This document shows positions 22,993-31,127 of a stretch of 54,703 bases of DNA, one piece after another (position 1 is the first letter of the stretch; each line of letters begins with the position of its first letter). Both the position numbers and the translations under genes were made by a program. Source of the DNA: a virus; the IMG/VR virus record IMGVR_UViG_3300042888_002801, positions 1-54,703 of that record. One strand, 5' to 3'. The notes beneath the pieces are model-generated. The model was not told the DNA's origin, did not search any database, and saw only the letters and a list, made by a program, of their open reading frames with translations.

Positions 22993-24028
22993 TCCCATCA
23001 CAATTGATCCTGCGTTGATTCAGCAGTTGGTTGAACAAGAAGTTGAAAAAAATATTCTTAGTACAATTGAAAATCTTTGCCAAGATAAAGCATGGTTAGC
23101 TCGTATAGAGCACATGATCAATCAAACAGTAACACATGAAACTATTACTAGAATTGGCAGCATTGATATTAATACCATTATACGCCAGCGGGTTGATGAC
23201 AATATGAACACAGTCAAACAACAGTTGCTGACAGATTTTGCCAGTACCGGTATTGACGATCAAGCCACTGTGTGTCAATTGACCATAATGGACGATACCA
23301 CTGTGGTAGAAAATCGGCTAACCACTGCAGATCTAACAGTGGTCAATGGCGCTAGGATCAATGATCTTGCAGTGACTGGCAGTATTAATACAGATAATCC
23401 AGCCTGGACTGCATTGGCCGACAACATTAGTAATTCTGCTCTTGAAAAATTATCTGAGAAGTGGCGAACAGAATTGGTACAACAAGTTGCCGACCAAATA
23501 CGCAAACAAGGCATTGATTTTGATGCTGTAACCATTGGTGGCAATTATGTTGTCTCGGGCAATCAACTAAGCAAAACAATTACAGAATCAAGTTTGCAAT
23601 CAGTTGGATTGTTGAATCAACTGTCGGTCAAAGGCGATGCACACATAAACAATACTCTGCATGTGGTTAAAAGTAGAATAGGTATCAACACAGATTCTCC
23701 TGAAGCTGCACTCAGCGTGTGGGATGAAGAAGTTTCTGTAATTGTGGGCAAGCACAAGGCCAAACAGGCTTATATTGGCACAGGTAGAGATCAAACACTG
23801 AGTTTAGGAGTTAATCGTACACCATATCTTGACATTGACAACACCGGGCTGACCACTGTGAAAAAATTACAGGTAGGAGTGCACAAGTTCAGCCATGCCA
23901 CACAAGTTCCAGGCTGGTTAGGAACCAAAGGAGATATAGTGTTCAATGCTAATCCAGGCCCTGACCGTGTGTTTGCCTGGGTATGCACTGGTTCTTATAA
24001 TTGGCAAGTCATCAAAGGTGCAGAATGA
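22985..24028 (+). CDS. Tail-fibre-like structural protein
   Basis: A 347-residue protein with an N-terminal helical part rich in Gln/Asn and then beta-repeat-like segments (TTADLTVVNGARINDLAV, HINNTLHVVKSRIGINTDSPEAALSVW) typical of phage fibres that carry collagen-free trimeric beta structures. The closing VFAWVCTGSYNWQVIKGAE resembles the ends of cyanophage fibres. I chose ATG 22985, which overlaps the amidinotransferase stop. Likely virion-associated. Confidence 0.72.
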   Translation: MINPITIDPALIQQLVEQEVEKNILSTIENLCQDKAWLARIEHMINQTVTHETITRIGSIDINTIIRQRVDDNMNTVKQQLLTDFASTGIDDQATVCQLTIMDDTTVVENRLTTADLTVVNGARINDLAVTGSINTDNPAWTALADNISNSALEKLSEKWRTELVQQVADQIRKQGIDFDAVTIGGNYVVSGNQLSKTITESSLQSVGLLNQLSVKGDAHINNTLHVVKSRIGINTDSPEAALSVWDEEVSVIVGKHKAKQAYIGTGRDQTLSLGVNRTPYLDIDNTGLTTVKKLQVGVHKFSHATQVPGWLGTKGDIVFNANPGPDRVFAWVCTGSYNWQVIKGAE

Positions 24029-24582
24029 ACGTCAGTTGGGTATTGGCAGACGCCACAGCATTGGATCCCACACAGGATCTTGCGCAATTAAAAAATATAG
24101 GCAGCTTTTGGGGCGGCTGGCGTACATGGCGTGCCTGCGCCACAGACAATGTTGTTTGTCACAGTGCAACACAGGCTGAAAATTTATTGAAACGAAAATT
24201 TCAAACGCAATGTAATTTTTACATGCCAAATTCTGCTTACTTGACATTGAATCGTCCAGAAGGTGTGCGGTTGTATGAAGGTGAATTTGTGCATGATGTT
24301 GACCGTCAAGAAGAAATTGTTGCCATGCACTTGGCAGCTGGCGCCAATGACATTATACTACTGTTGGGATTTGATCTACAGGATCGACCAAAAAATCCTG
24401 ACAAGCTGGCAGAAAATCAAATGCAGCATTACCGAAATTTGTTTAAACAGGTAATTGTAAACAATCCTAACACACAATGGGTTTTGGTAGATCATCCAGG
24501 AGAAATTGGAAAATCGTTTGAATCATTGAACAACTTGACCAAAGACTCAATGAGCAGTGTGTTCAAAATGTTAGCTGCTTGA
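24025..24582 (+). CDS. Conserved phage protein, unknown
   Basis: A 185-residue soluble protein overlapping the fibre gene by ATGA. Features: SWVLADATALDPTQDLAQLK near the start, a WGGWRTWRACATDN segment with several Trp, and an alternating strand/helix pattern NDIILLLGFDLQ and TQWVLVDHPGE, suggesting an alpha/beta fold. I recognise similar proteins next to fibre genes in cyanophages; they have no assigned role. Confidence 0.65.
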   Translation: MNVSWVLADATALDPTQDLAQLKNIGSFWGGWRTWRACATDNVVCHSATQAENLLKRKFQTQCNFYMPNSAYLTLNRPEGVRLYEGEFVHDVDRQEEIVAMHLAAGANDIILLLGFDLQDRPKNPDKLAENQMQHYRNLFKQVIVNNPNTQWVLVDHPGEIGKSFESLNNLTKDSMSSVFKMLAA

Positions 24583-24607
24583 CTTGTAATTGGAGTTGTA
24601 GTATAAT
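24579..24607 (+). promoter_or_regulatory. Sigma70 promoter for uvsE
   Basis: TTGACT, 17-base spacer, TATAAT. The ATG of uvsE lies only 6 bases after the -10 box, so the transcript would be leaderless. Confidence 0.78.
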
Positions 24608-24612
24608 ACACT

Positions 24613-25632
24613 ATGACTACACTACAACGCATAGGTTTTTGTTGCAAATGGCTGAATGATCCTTCTGAATGTGGAGGCATGAAAGTCAATGCAAAGGACC
24701 GTGAACTGAACGGCAGATCAACTACCATGAGGTGGCTTCGCGAACATGTGGATGAAGCCGAACAACGTCAGTGGGATATCATGAATCACAATACTGCAGC
24801 CGCTGTGAAAATGATTGAGCGTGTGGCCACTCTGCCTGAAGGTCGCAGAATGGTTCGTCTGGGCAGTGAAATGCTACAGGGCTACACTGAACCCAGTTGG
24901 ATTGCGTGGTGGCAACGTCAGGAAATACAAGATCATTGTGCAAAGATATTTGCACCCATTGGTGAAACTGCACGTAGACTAGATGTCAGACTGAGTTTTC
25001 ACCCTGGACAGTTTTGTGTTTTGGCCAGTGAGAATCCTGGCATCGTAAATAGAAGTATACAGGAGTTTGAATATCATGCAGATATGGTTCGCTGGATGGG
25101 ATACGGCAAGACTTTCCAGGACTTTAAAATCAACGTACACATCTCGGGTAAACAAGGCCCCGATGGCATTCGCGCTGCCCTCCAACGTCTTAGCCCCGAA
25201 GCAAGAAACTGTATCACCATCGAAAATGACGAAAACGCCTGGGGAATCGACAGCAGTCTCGAACTTGCCCGAGACTGTGCCCTCGTGCTTGATATACACC
25301 ACCACTGGATCCGTACAGGAGACTACATTCAATCCTCCGACGATCGAGTTAAAGGCGTAATTGATTCATGGCGCGGTGTAAGACCTGCCATGCATTATAG
25401 TGTCAGCCGAGAAGACTATCTAGTGGGTCATGATGCCACTGAGTTGCCCGACATGCAAGCACTGCTTAACCAAGGTTTCAAAAAGCAAAAACTACGAGCC
25501 CATAGTGACTTCTATTGGAATTCGGCAGTGACCGATTGGGCATTGACCTTTGCTGAAAACTTTGATATTCAATGCGAAGCCAAGGGTAAAAATCTAGCTA
25601 GCCAACAAGTTTATGAACGATATATTGCTTAA
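24613..25632 (+). CDS. uvsE: UV damage endonuclease UvsE
   Basis: TIM-barrel nuclease that nicks DNA 5' of UV photoproducts, starting an alternative excision repair. Metal-site motifs in order: IGFCCKWLND, LSFHPGQF, INVHISGKQG, ITIENDENAWG, LVLDIHHHW, MHYSVSR, RAHSDFYWN and EAKGKN. 339 residues, family length. It has its own promoter and no ribosome site. The next gene overlaps its end by 20 bases. Confidence 0.95.
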   Translation: MTTLQRIGFCCKWLNDPSECGGMKVNAKDRELNGRSTTMRWLREHVDEAEQRQWDIMNHNTAAAVKMIERVATLPEGRRMVRLGSEMLQGYTEPSWIAWWQRQEIQDHCAKIFAPIGETARRLDVRLSFHPGQFCVLASENPGIVNRSIQEFEYHADMVRWMGYGKTFQDFKINVHISGKQGPDGIRAALQRLSPEARNCITIENDENAWGIDSSLELARDCALVLDIHHHWIRTGDYIQSSDDRVKGVIDSWRGVRPAMHYSVSREDYLVGHDATELPDMQALLNQGFKKQKLRAHSDFYWNSAVTDWALTFAENFDIQCEAKGKNLASQQVYERYIA

Positions 25633-25900
25633 CACATTTGACTGGATACGAGATGATTTTAAGTCCAACAGATTTCGCTTTGTTGTTGAGCTTGTTGCTT
25701 GGGCTATCAGCATTGGTTGCAGTATCACTATGGCACTCACAGTCCCCACCCCTCCGCTACTGGCTCTTTACCCTGTGTGGATCCTTGGCTGTGCTATGTA
25801 TGCTTGGGCTAGTTATACAAGGAAATCTTTTGGCATGCTGGCTAACTACATCCTGCTTGTAACTATTGACAGTGTTGGCCTGGTGCGCATGCTCATGTGA
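25613..25900 (+). CDS. Small three-helix membrane protein, conserved in T4-like phages
   Basis: A 95-residue protein: N-terminal FDWIRDDFKSNRFRFVVELVAWAISIG, then hydrophobic segments at about 25-44, 48-66 and 73-92, including ALTVPTPPLLALYPVWILGC. I recognise it as a very common small membrane protein of marine T4-like phages. Function unknown. Starts inside uvsE. Confidence 0.75.
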   Translation: MNDILLNTFDWIRDDFKSNRFRFVVELVAWAISIGCSITMALTVPTPPLLALYPVWILGCAMYAWASYTRKSFGMLANYILLVTIDSVGLVRMLM

Positions 25901-25942
25901 CTAAGCTCTTGACCTAAAATTTTATTGTACAAAAAATCATTC

Positions 25943-25950
25943 TATAAATA
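25943..25950 (+). promoter_or_regulatory. T4-late-type box TATAAATA
   Basis: Exact match to the T4 late promoter core, 29 bases before the ATG chosen for the polymerase gene. Its location favours the ATG over the upstream TTG. Confidence 0.45.
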
Positions 25951-25978
25951 TCTGCCTAAAGCAACCAATAGGCAACAC

Positions 25979-27655
25979 ATGGACAGATATAAAGAACTTG
26001 AACAACTTATAACACAATTTAGAAGAAATTTACCTCAAGACCAACACTATGCAGACAGACTGGCAGAAGAACTAGAACTAATAAGAGATCAAAACTTTGC
26101 TCGACATTTTTTGCGAGTGAGAGAAATATTAGATCTCACAACAGATATACCACACATCACTAGAGGATCAGCAGGAAGCAGTTTAGTATGCTGGCTCATG
26201 GGAATCAGTGATTTAGATCCAGTGGCAGAGAACATCCCTATAGCACGTTTCATGAATCCCAAACGTGATGATCTTCCTGACATCGATCTTGATTTTCCAC
26301 ACTGGCAACAGGCCACTGTGATGAATAGAATATTCAAACGCTGGCCTGGACAAAGTGCCAGAGTGTCAAACTATGTGATGTATAAGGAAAAGTCAGCCAA
26401 AAGAGAAGCAGCCAAACGACTGGGTGCCAAAGGCACTCTTAAACGTGGCTTTGAATTTCATCAAGTGCTACCCCCAGAAGAGATACAGGAAGCTGAACGT
26501 GTAACAGCCAAGCTCATGGGTAAAAAACGATGTATTTCAAAACACTGCGGTGGCATATTGATCTTTGATCGCGCTGTGCCCAAAAGTCTAATCAATGGTG
26601 ACAATCAGATCTTGTTAGACAAGTATGAAACTGAAGACCTTGAGCATTTTAAAATTGACATTTTGGCCAATCGTGGATTGAGTCAACTATGGGAAATTGA
26701 TCAGCGTTCGTTAACTGACTATCCTGAACATGATCAAGCCACCAGCGACCTACTAGGTCGTGGTGATGTGTTGGGTGTGACTCAGGGTGAGTCACCGGCC
26801 ATGAAAAGATTGTTCCGAGCTCTTAAAGTAAAAAGCCGTAGCGACTGTACTTTAGCTACTGCACTCATACGACCAGTGGCCACACAGGGCAGACGCAAGG
26901 CGTCTGCGTTTCAAGACTGGAGTACTGATACCATACAACAAGATACAGTTGTGTTTGAGGATGATGCCATAACCATGATAGCAGATATTTTAGAATGCGA
27001 CATGTATACAGCAGACATGTGGCGCAGAGCCTTTGCCAAACGCAATGAAGAAAAGATCTATGAATTCATGCAGTTAATTGGAGATCATCCTAAAAGAGAT
27101 ACTGTGCTGAGTGCCTTGAGAGAACTCAGCCATTTTGGTCTTTGCCGTGCTCATGCCACTAATTTAGGTAGATTGATCTGGGCGTTGGCTTACCAAAAAG
27201 CACACAATCCTGAACAATTCTGGAGAGCCTGCTTGAAACATTGTGAAGGCAGTTATAGTCGTTGGGTGTACTATCAAGAAGCCAAACTGGCCGGTGCGGT
27301 GCATGCTCCAATGGAGGGCGGCGAATGTGATGAATTAGCTCGTACTGGTCGTTGGACTAGCAGTAGATTTATTCCAGCCTGCACAGAAATACGGCGTCCT
27401 GGTGAAGTAGAATTTTTAGGACTTGTTGCCAATTATCGAGTGTTCAAAAGCGGCGCTAAAGATTACATTACCTTTGCTACCCTGGGCACAGGCAACGGAC
27501 GCTATTTAGATGTGATACTACCACATGCTATCAGTTTTTCAGAGCAACCAATTCTATGGGGAAAAGGCCGATTAGACTATGCAAACAATTCAGAATGTGT
27601 TAAAGTGTACAAAAGCAAACGCATGCGACTGCAAGAAATAGCACACATTGATTAA
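25979..27655 (+). CDS. C-family DNA polymerase (DnaE-like), minimal form
   Basis: Carries the palm, thumb and finger parts of bacterial replicative polymerase III alpha. Seen: ITRGSAGSSLVCWLMG, the catalytic PDIDLDF (residues 100-106), the third metal Asp in FKIDILANRGL, LGVTQGESPAMKRLF, ATALIRPVATQG, TADMWRRAFAKR and SHFGLCRAHATN. It lacks the ~280-residue PHP domain and most C-terminal parts, leaving 558 residues versus about 1160 in E. coli. A TTG at 25925 could add 18 residues. All catalytic Asp residues are kept, so activity is plausible, perhaps in repair next to UvsE. Confidence 0.85.
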   Translation: MDRYKELEQLITQFRRNLPQDQHYADRLAEELELIRDQNFARHFLRVREILDLTTDIPHITRGSAGSSLVCWLMGISDLDPVAENIPIARFMNPKRDDLPDIDLDFPHWQQATVMNRIFKRWPGQSARVSNYVMYKEKSAKREAAKRLGAKGTLKRGFEFHQVLPPEEIQEAERVTAKLMGKKRCISKHCGGILIFDRAVPKSLINGDNQILLDKYETEDLEHFKIDILANRGLSQLWEIDQRSLTDYPEHDQATSDLLGRGDVLGVTQGESPAMKRLFRALKVKSRSDCTLATALIRPVATQGRRKASAFQDWSTDTIQQDTVVFEDDAITMIADILECDMYTADMWRRAFAKRNEEKIYEFMQLIGDHPKRDTVLSALRELSHFGLCRAHATNLGRLIWALAYQKAHNPEQFWRACLKHCEGSYSRWVYYQEAKLAGAVHAPMEGGECDELARTGRWTSSRFIPACTEIRRPGEVEFLGLVANYRVFKSGAKDYITFATLGTGNGRYLDVILPHAISFSEQPILWGKGRLDYANNSECVKVYKSKRMRLQEIAHID

Positions 27656-27966
27656 TGGCCCGACTACACATATACCCACATAACGAACCTCAACAGGATC
27701 TACACATAGTGGCAGATCCTGCCGCACTGAGAGCACTAGCACAGGCTCTGTTAAGTGTGGCCAAAAATCCAAACATTTTTGAGCGAGTAAAGTTGCATAC
27801 AAGTGATGGACATGAATACACTGCTATGATTGTGTCTGGTATTTCTGAATCTGAGTGGCAAGACATATCTCCAGCCTATGCCAAATCAACTGTTCCGGCC
27901 ATCTCAGTCCTGGAAGATTATCATAGTTTAAAAACACAGTTGACAGAGTCCCAACAAAAATCGTAA
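27655..27966 (+). CDS. Hypothetical protein
   Basis: A 103-residue protein with the pattern LHIYPHNEPQQDLHIVADPAALRAL and TSDGHEYTAMIV, likely beta-alpha-beta. It overlaps the polymerase stop by one base and ends inside the pstS control region. Histidine-rich N-terminus; no motif recognised. Confidence 0.62.
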   Translation: MARLHIYPHNEPQQDLHIVADPAALRALAQALLSVAKNPNIFERVKLHTSDGHEYTAMIVSGISESEWQDISPAYAKSTVPAISVLEDYHSLKTQLTESQQKS

Positions 27967-27978
27967 CAAAACTGTAAT
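27961..27978 (+). promoter_or_regulatory. Putative Pho box before pstS
   Basis: TCGTAAC-AAAA-CTGTAAT has the two 7-base half-sites with a 4-base A-rich spacer of the PhoB site (consensus CTGTCAT). TTAAAT about 11 bases later could be the -10. The first half-site is weak. Confidence 0.42.
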
Positions 27979-28020
27979 ATGATTCTGCTTAAATAATTTT
28001 GTCACAACAAGGAGAACTCA

Positions 28021-29022
28021 GTGAACAAACTACTAGCAATCTTATTAACCGCAGTCGCTTTATCAGCAAACGCAGACATCACAGGCGCTGGCGCTACATT
28101 CCCATTCCCAATCTATGCCAAGTGGGCTGAAGGATACAAGAAAGCCACAGGCAACAGTTTGAACTATCAAAGCATTGGTAGTTCAGGTGGCATTAGACAA
28201 ATTAACGCAAAGACAGTTGACTTTGGTGCAACAGATGCGCCAGTTAAAGGTGAAGATCTTGACAAGAACGGACAAGTGCAGTTTCCTGCTATCATAGGCG
28301 GAACAGTTCCTGTAGTAAACTTAGATGGTATCAAGCCGGGTGAACTAAAGATTACTGGACCAGTAATGGCAGATGTATTCATGGGCAACATCATTCGTTG
28401 GAATGATCCTCGATTACTAGCATTAAACCCAGGTAAGACATTGCCTAACACTGAAATCACCATTGTTCATCGTGCTGATGGTTCAGGTACAACATTTAAC
28501 TGGACAGACTACTTGAGCACTGTAAGTCCAGAGTGGTTGGCCAAAGTAGGTCGCGGTGCCGCAGTCAAGTGGCCAGCGGCAAACTCAGTAGGTGGTAAAG
28601 GCAACGAAGGTGTTGCTGCCAACGTGAACAGAATCAAAGGTTCGATTGGATATGTAGAATATGCTTATGTTAAAAAGAACAACATGACATTCCTACAATT
28701 ACAAAACCGATCAGGCCGCTATGTCAGTCCAGATGATCTAACATTTGCCGCGGCTGCAGACGGTGCTGATTGGTTCAGTGTTCCTGGTATGGGACTCAGC
28801 ATTGTGGACCAACGTAATCCCAATGCTTGGCCTGTTAGTTCAGCCAGTTTCATCATCATGTACAAAGAGCCAAAGAATAAAACCAATAGTGATGAAGTGC
28901 TAAAGTTCTTTGATTGGGCATTTAAGAACGGCAAGAAAGATGCTATGGATTTAGATTATGTACCATTACCGGACAGTTTAACAAAGCAGATACGTGAACG
29001 TGTTTGGACACAAATTAAATAA
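28021..29022 (+). CDS. pstS: Phosphate-binding protein PstS
   Basis: Periplasmic phosphate-binding protein that feeds the Pst ABC importer. Signal peptide MNKLLAILLTAVALSANA, then the conserved ITGAGATFPFPIYAKW; phosphate ligands lie in SIGSSGGIRQI, FGATDAP and HRADGSGTTFNWTDYLS. 333 residues. GTG start with AAGGAG 6 bases before. No pstCAB is present, so it must serve the host transporter, as in cyanophages carrying pstS. Closed by a strong terminator. Confidence 0.96.
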   Translation: MNKLLAILLTAVALSANADITGAGATFPFPIYAKWAEGYKKATGNSLNYQSIGSSGGIRQINAKTVDFGATDAPVKGEDLDKNGQVQFPAIIGGTVPVVNLDGIKPGELKITGPVMADVFMGNIIRWNDPRLLALNPGKTLPNTEITIVHRADGSGTTFNWTDYLSTVSPEWLAKVGRGAAVKWPAANSVGGKGNEGVAANVNRIKGSIGYVEYAYVKKNNMTFLQLQNRSGRYVSPDDLTFAAAADGADWFSVPGMGLSIVDQRNPNAWPVSSASFIIMYKEPKNKTNSDEVLKFFDWAFKNGKKDAMDLDYVPLPDSLTKQIRERVWTQIK

Positions 29023-29068
29023 ACCGCGTACAAAATAGAGTACGGCTGGAGTCTCGTAACCAGCACTG

Positions 29069-29088
29069 GCACCTTCGGGTGCTTTTTT
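29069..29088 (+). terminator. Rho-independent terminator after pstS
   Basis: GCACC-TTCG-GGTGC with a stable UUCG loop, followed by six T. Confidence 0.92.
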
Positions 29089-29115
29089 ATGCCCACTAAA
29101 CTTGTGCTCTAGAGC

Positions 29116-29123
29116 AATAAATA
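29116..29123 (+). promoter_or_regulatory. T4-late-like box AATAAATA
   Basis: Lies 35 bases before the ATG of the exported gene at 29158, after the pstS terminator, where a new promoter is needed. Confidence 0.4.
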
Positions 29124-29157
29124 TTAACATAATAAGAATTATATAAAGTGAGCAATA

Positions 29158-29376
29158 ATGATAAAAAAAATCGCTCTAGGACTGGCTAGTCTTGTAAGTC
29201 TAGCGATTCCATCTGCACAACCTACCAATGCCAGAAACTCTGACAATGCAAACACCAACGAGTGTGTACGATGGATCTGGAGTGGGGATGTGTATGCTAG
29301 AAAAGTAACATGTGTGGAATGGCGTAAAAAAGATTGCTCTAATAGATTATACAAAGAAATTTGTAAACGGGAGTAA
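29158..29376 (+). CDS. Small exported Cys-containing protein
   Basis: A 72-residue protein with a signal peptide (IALGLASLVSLAIPSAQ) and a mature part with four Cys in ECVRWIWSGDVYARK, TCVEW, DCSNR and EICKRE. The pattern WSGDVYARKVTCVEWRKKDC is familiar from small proteins of marine T4-like phages. Four Cys could form two disulfides in the periplasm. Function unknown. Confidence 0.65.
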   Translation: MIKKIALGLASLVSLAIPSAQPTNARNSDNANTNECVRWIWSGDVYARKVTCVEWRKKDCSNRLYKEICKRE

Positions 29377-29381
29377 AAAAA

Positions 29382-29879
29382 ATGATAGATCCAATCACAG
29401 CACTAGCAGGAATACAAAGCGCAATCAGCATGGTCAAGAAGGCAGCTAATGTTGCCAATGACCTAGGCTCACTTGCGCCCATGATTGGCAAGATGTTTGA
29501 TGCCAAGAGCACTGCCACAAAAGCATTGATGGAGGCTAAAAAGTCTAAGAAAGGTTCCAACATGGGAACCGCACTTCAGATTGAGATGGCGTTAGAGCAA
29601 GCCAGAGCTTTTGAGGAAGAACTTAAAATGCTCTTTATGCAGACTGGTAAGATTGATGTGTGGAACAAGATTAAAGCTAGGCAAGCAGAAATGGATGCAG
29701 ATGATGCTCAAGAATTAAGACTTCATAATGCTCAACAACGAGCACGTAAACAAAAAGAAGCAGAGATGAATGAGTGGGCAATGATTATTGGCGCAGTTGC
29801 ATTTGTTTTATTTTTGTTGTTTATCGGTGGATATGAACTACACCAGTTTTGTCAAACAGGCAATAGGTGCGGAAGATGA
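29382..29879 (+). CDS. Conserved phage protein with C-terminal membrane helix
   Basis: A 165-residue protein: MIDPITALAGIQSAISMVKKA at the start, a long Glu/Lys/Gln-rich helical centre (likely coiled coil, residues 60-135) and one membrane helix at about residues 136-155. This plan is known in T4-like cyanophages as an unassigned small protein. GGGAG precedes the ATG, and its stop overlaps the next start. Confidence 0.7.
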   Translation: MIDPITALAGIQSAISMVKKAANVANDLGSLAPMIGKMFDAKSTATKALMEAKKSKKGSNMGTALQIEMALEQARAFEEELKMLFMQTGKIDVWNKIKARQAEMDADDAQELRLHNAQQRARKQKEAEMNEWAMIIGAVAFVLFLLFIGGYELHQFCQTGNRCGR

Positions 29880-30025
29880 ACGAATATCAAAAAACCTTTG
29901 ACATGTGTTTAAAGATATTTGTTTATGGGTGTGTGGCGTTGTATTTCTTGGGTTTTCTTAAATTTTTGCCTGATGATTTGTCAAATAAAATTGTAAATTT
30001 ATTATTAGGCAAAGTAGGACTATAA
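29876..30025 (+). CDS. Tiny single-pass membrane protein
   Basis: A 49-residue protein overlapping the previous stop by ATGA, with one hydrophobic helix (residues 13-31) and a short charged end. Holin-like in size but without evidence of lysis. Part of a chain of tiny membrane proteins. Confidence 0.55.
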   Translation: MNEYQKTFDMCLKIFVYGCVALYFLGFLKFLPDDLSNKIVNLLLGKVGL

Positions 30026-30039
30026 CTATAACTATTCCT

Positions 30040-30047
30040 AATAAATA
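30040..30047 (+). promoter_or_regulatory. T4-late-like box AATAAATA
   Basis: Followed by CTC and GGGAG before the ATG at 30065. The same TAAATACTC string recurs at 31493. Confidence 0.42.
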
Positions 30048-30064
30048 CTCAAAGGGAGAAAACT

Positions 30065-30181
30065 ATGTTAGATATATTACTTTGGGTAGCACTAGGTGCG
30101 TTTGTAGGCTGGAATTTTCCACAACCATCATGGGCCAAAACAATGCAGGAAAAAATACAATCACTGCTTGCTAAAAAATAA
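30065..30181 (+). CDS. Tiny membrane protein
   Basis: 38 residues: ILLWVALGAFVGWNFPQPSW then a Lys/Gln-rich end. The GAFVGWxFPQP pattern recurs in tiny proteins of marine T4-like phages. AAAGGGAG gives a strong ribosome site. Confidence 0.6.
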   Translation: MLDILLWVALGAFVGWNFPQPSWAKTMQEKIQSLLAKK

Positions 30182-30193
30182 GTGGAGATTTGC

Positions 30194-30358
30194 ATGGTAA
30201 CAAAGAAAGTTACTGCCAGAAGAAAATCAGTAGCGCCGCCTGCACCACCATCAAAAAACTTTTCAACGGCCGCTTTAGGGGTGTGTATGGTTATTCTTAC
30301 CAACTATCAAGCTGAAGTAAAACAAGCATTATCATTAATATTAAAAACGCTGACATGA
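30194..30358 (+). CDS. Tiny basic protein with hydrophobic helix
   Basis: 54 residues: a Lys/Arg-rich start (VTKKVTARRKS), a Pro stretch (APPAPPS) and one moderately hydrophobic helix (AALGVCMVILTNY). ATGA overlap with the sensor-like gene that follows implies coupling. Confidence 0.55.
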   Translation: MVTKKVTARRKSVAPPAPPSKNFSTAALGVCMVILTNYQAEVKQALSLILKTLT

Positions 30359-31080
30359 ATATATTAGACAAATTTTTAGAATTTAAAAAACTCCCTTACA
30401 TTCTAGCAGGAGTCATATTTCTTTGCAGTCTAGCGGTGCTTAGTTGTTTTAAAAGCGCCGAAACTCAGTTGGACACACTCAATCACGCTGTGTCGTTTAG
30501 TCGAGCTATGATCAGATCATCTGACGATCTGACCAATTATGCAAGATATTATGTCACAACAAAAAACGACCAATGGAAAACTGAATTCAACAATGTGCTC
30601 AAGATACGAAACGGTGAATTGGCTGATGAAAAGGGCGTGGTCAAATCATTCAAGGATAGACTCAAAGAAGTACCGTTTTTACAGAGTGAATTAGACACAC
30701 TTTTAAAAGCAGAACAGTTGAGCAACAATTTGGCAAAGCTAGAAATTGAAGCATTTGATTGGACTCAAAAGGGCAAAATTGAATTAAATTTCGACATACA
30801 AACTCATCACCACATGGCTGCACAATTGTTGATGTTTGGAGATGACTATAAGAACCATAAAAATCAAATTATCCAAACCACAAATGAATTTTACACGTCA
30901 GTTGTTAATAGGCTGCAATCACAATATCTGTTCTACATGACAACTGCATGGACAATGATAATCTGTATTAACATAAGTTTGATACTTTTAATAGTCGCTA
31001 TCAAACATAAAGACAGCATGGTGACTAGACCCAAACGTATAGTGAAAAAGTCACCTGTAAAAAAGCCAATTAGGAAATAG
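30355..31080 (+). CDS. Chemoreceptor-like four-helix-bundle sensor without output domain
   Basis: A 241-residue protein: membrane helix at about 14-32, a periplasmic helical region at about 33-192, a second membrane helix at about 196-217 and a short basic tail (RPKRIVKKSPVKKPIRK). The segment IRSSDDLTNYARYYVTT then LKIRNGE is typical of the ligand-binding four-helix bundles of methyl-accepting chemotaxis proteins and sensor kinases. No HAMP, kinase or signalling hairpin follows. It may form inactive mixed receptors or bind an extracellular signal; this is inference. Confidence 0.68.
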   Translation: MNILDKFLEFKKLPYILAGVIFLCSLAVLSCFKSAETQLDTLNHAVSFSRAMIRSSDDLTNYARYYVTTKNDQWKTEFNNVLKIRNGELADEKGVVKSFKDRLKEVPFLQSELDTLLKAEQLSNNLAKLEIEAFDWTQKGKIELNFDIQTHHHMAAQLLMFGDDYKNHKNQIIQTTNEFYTSVVNRLQSQYLFYMTTAWTMIICINISLILLIVAIKHKDSMVTRPKRIVKKSPVKKPIRK

Positions 31081-31092
31081 TATAATCTGAAT

Positions 31093-31123
31093 CAAACACA
31101 CAATGTGTGACATTGTGTGTTTG
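31093..31123 (+). terminator. Hairpin between convergent genes
   Basis: Perfect 14-bp stem CAAACACACAATGT/ACATTGTGTGTTTG with a GTG loop, 12 bases after one stop and 4 bases before the opposing one. T-rich tracts are weak, so it may work as a bidirectional end or RNA barrier. Confidence 0.6.
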
Positions 31124-31127
31124 TTGG

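Noticed and set aside
29022-29068. Possible tRNA-like or structured RNA before the pstS terminator
   Set aside because: Short inverted segments are present but no T-loop (GTTCRA) or acceptor stem; no tRNA found in the window.
30049-30303. Minus-strand frame over the tiny genes
   Set aside because: Plus-strand small genes have good ribosome sites and coupling; the minus frame has neither.
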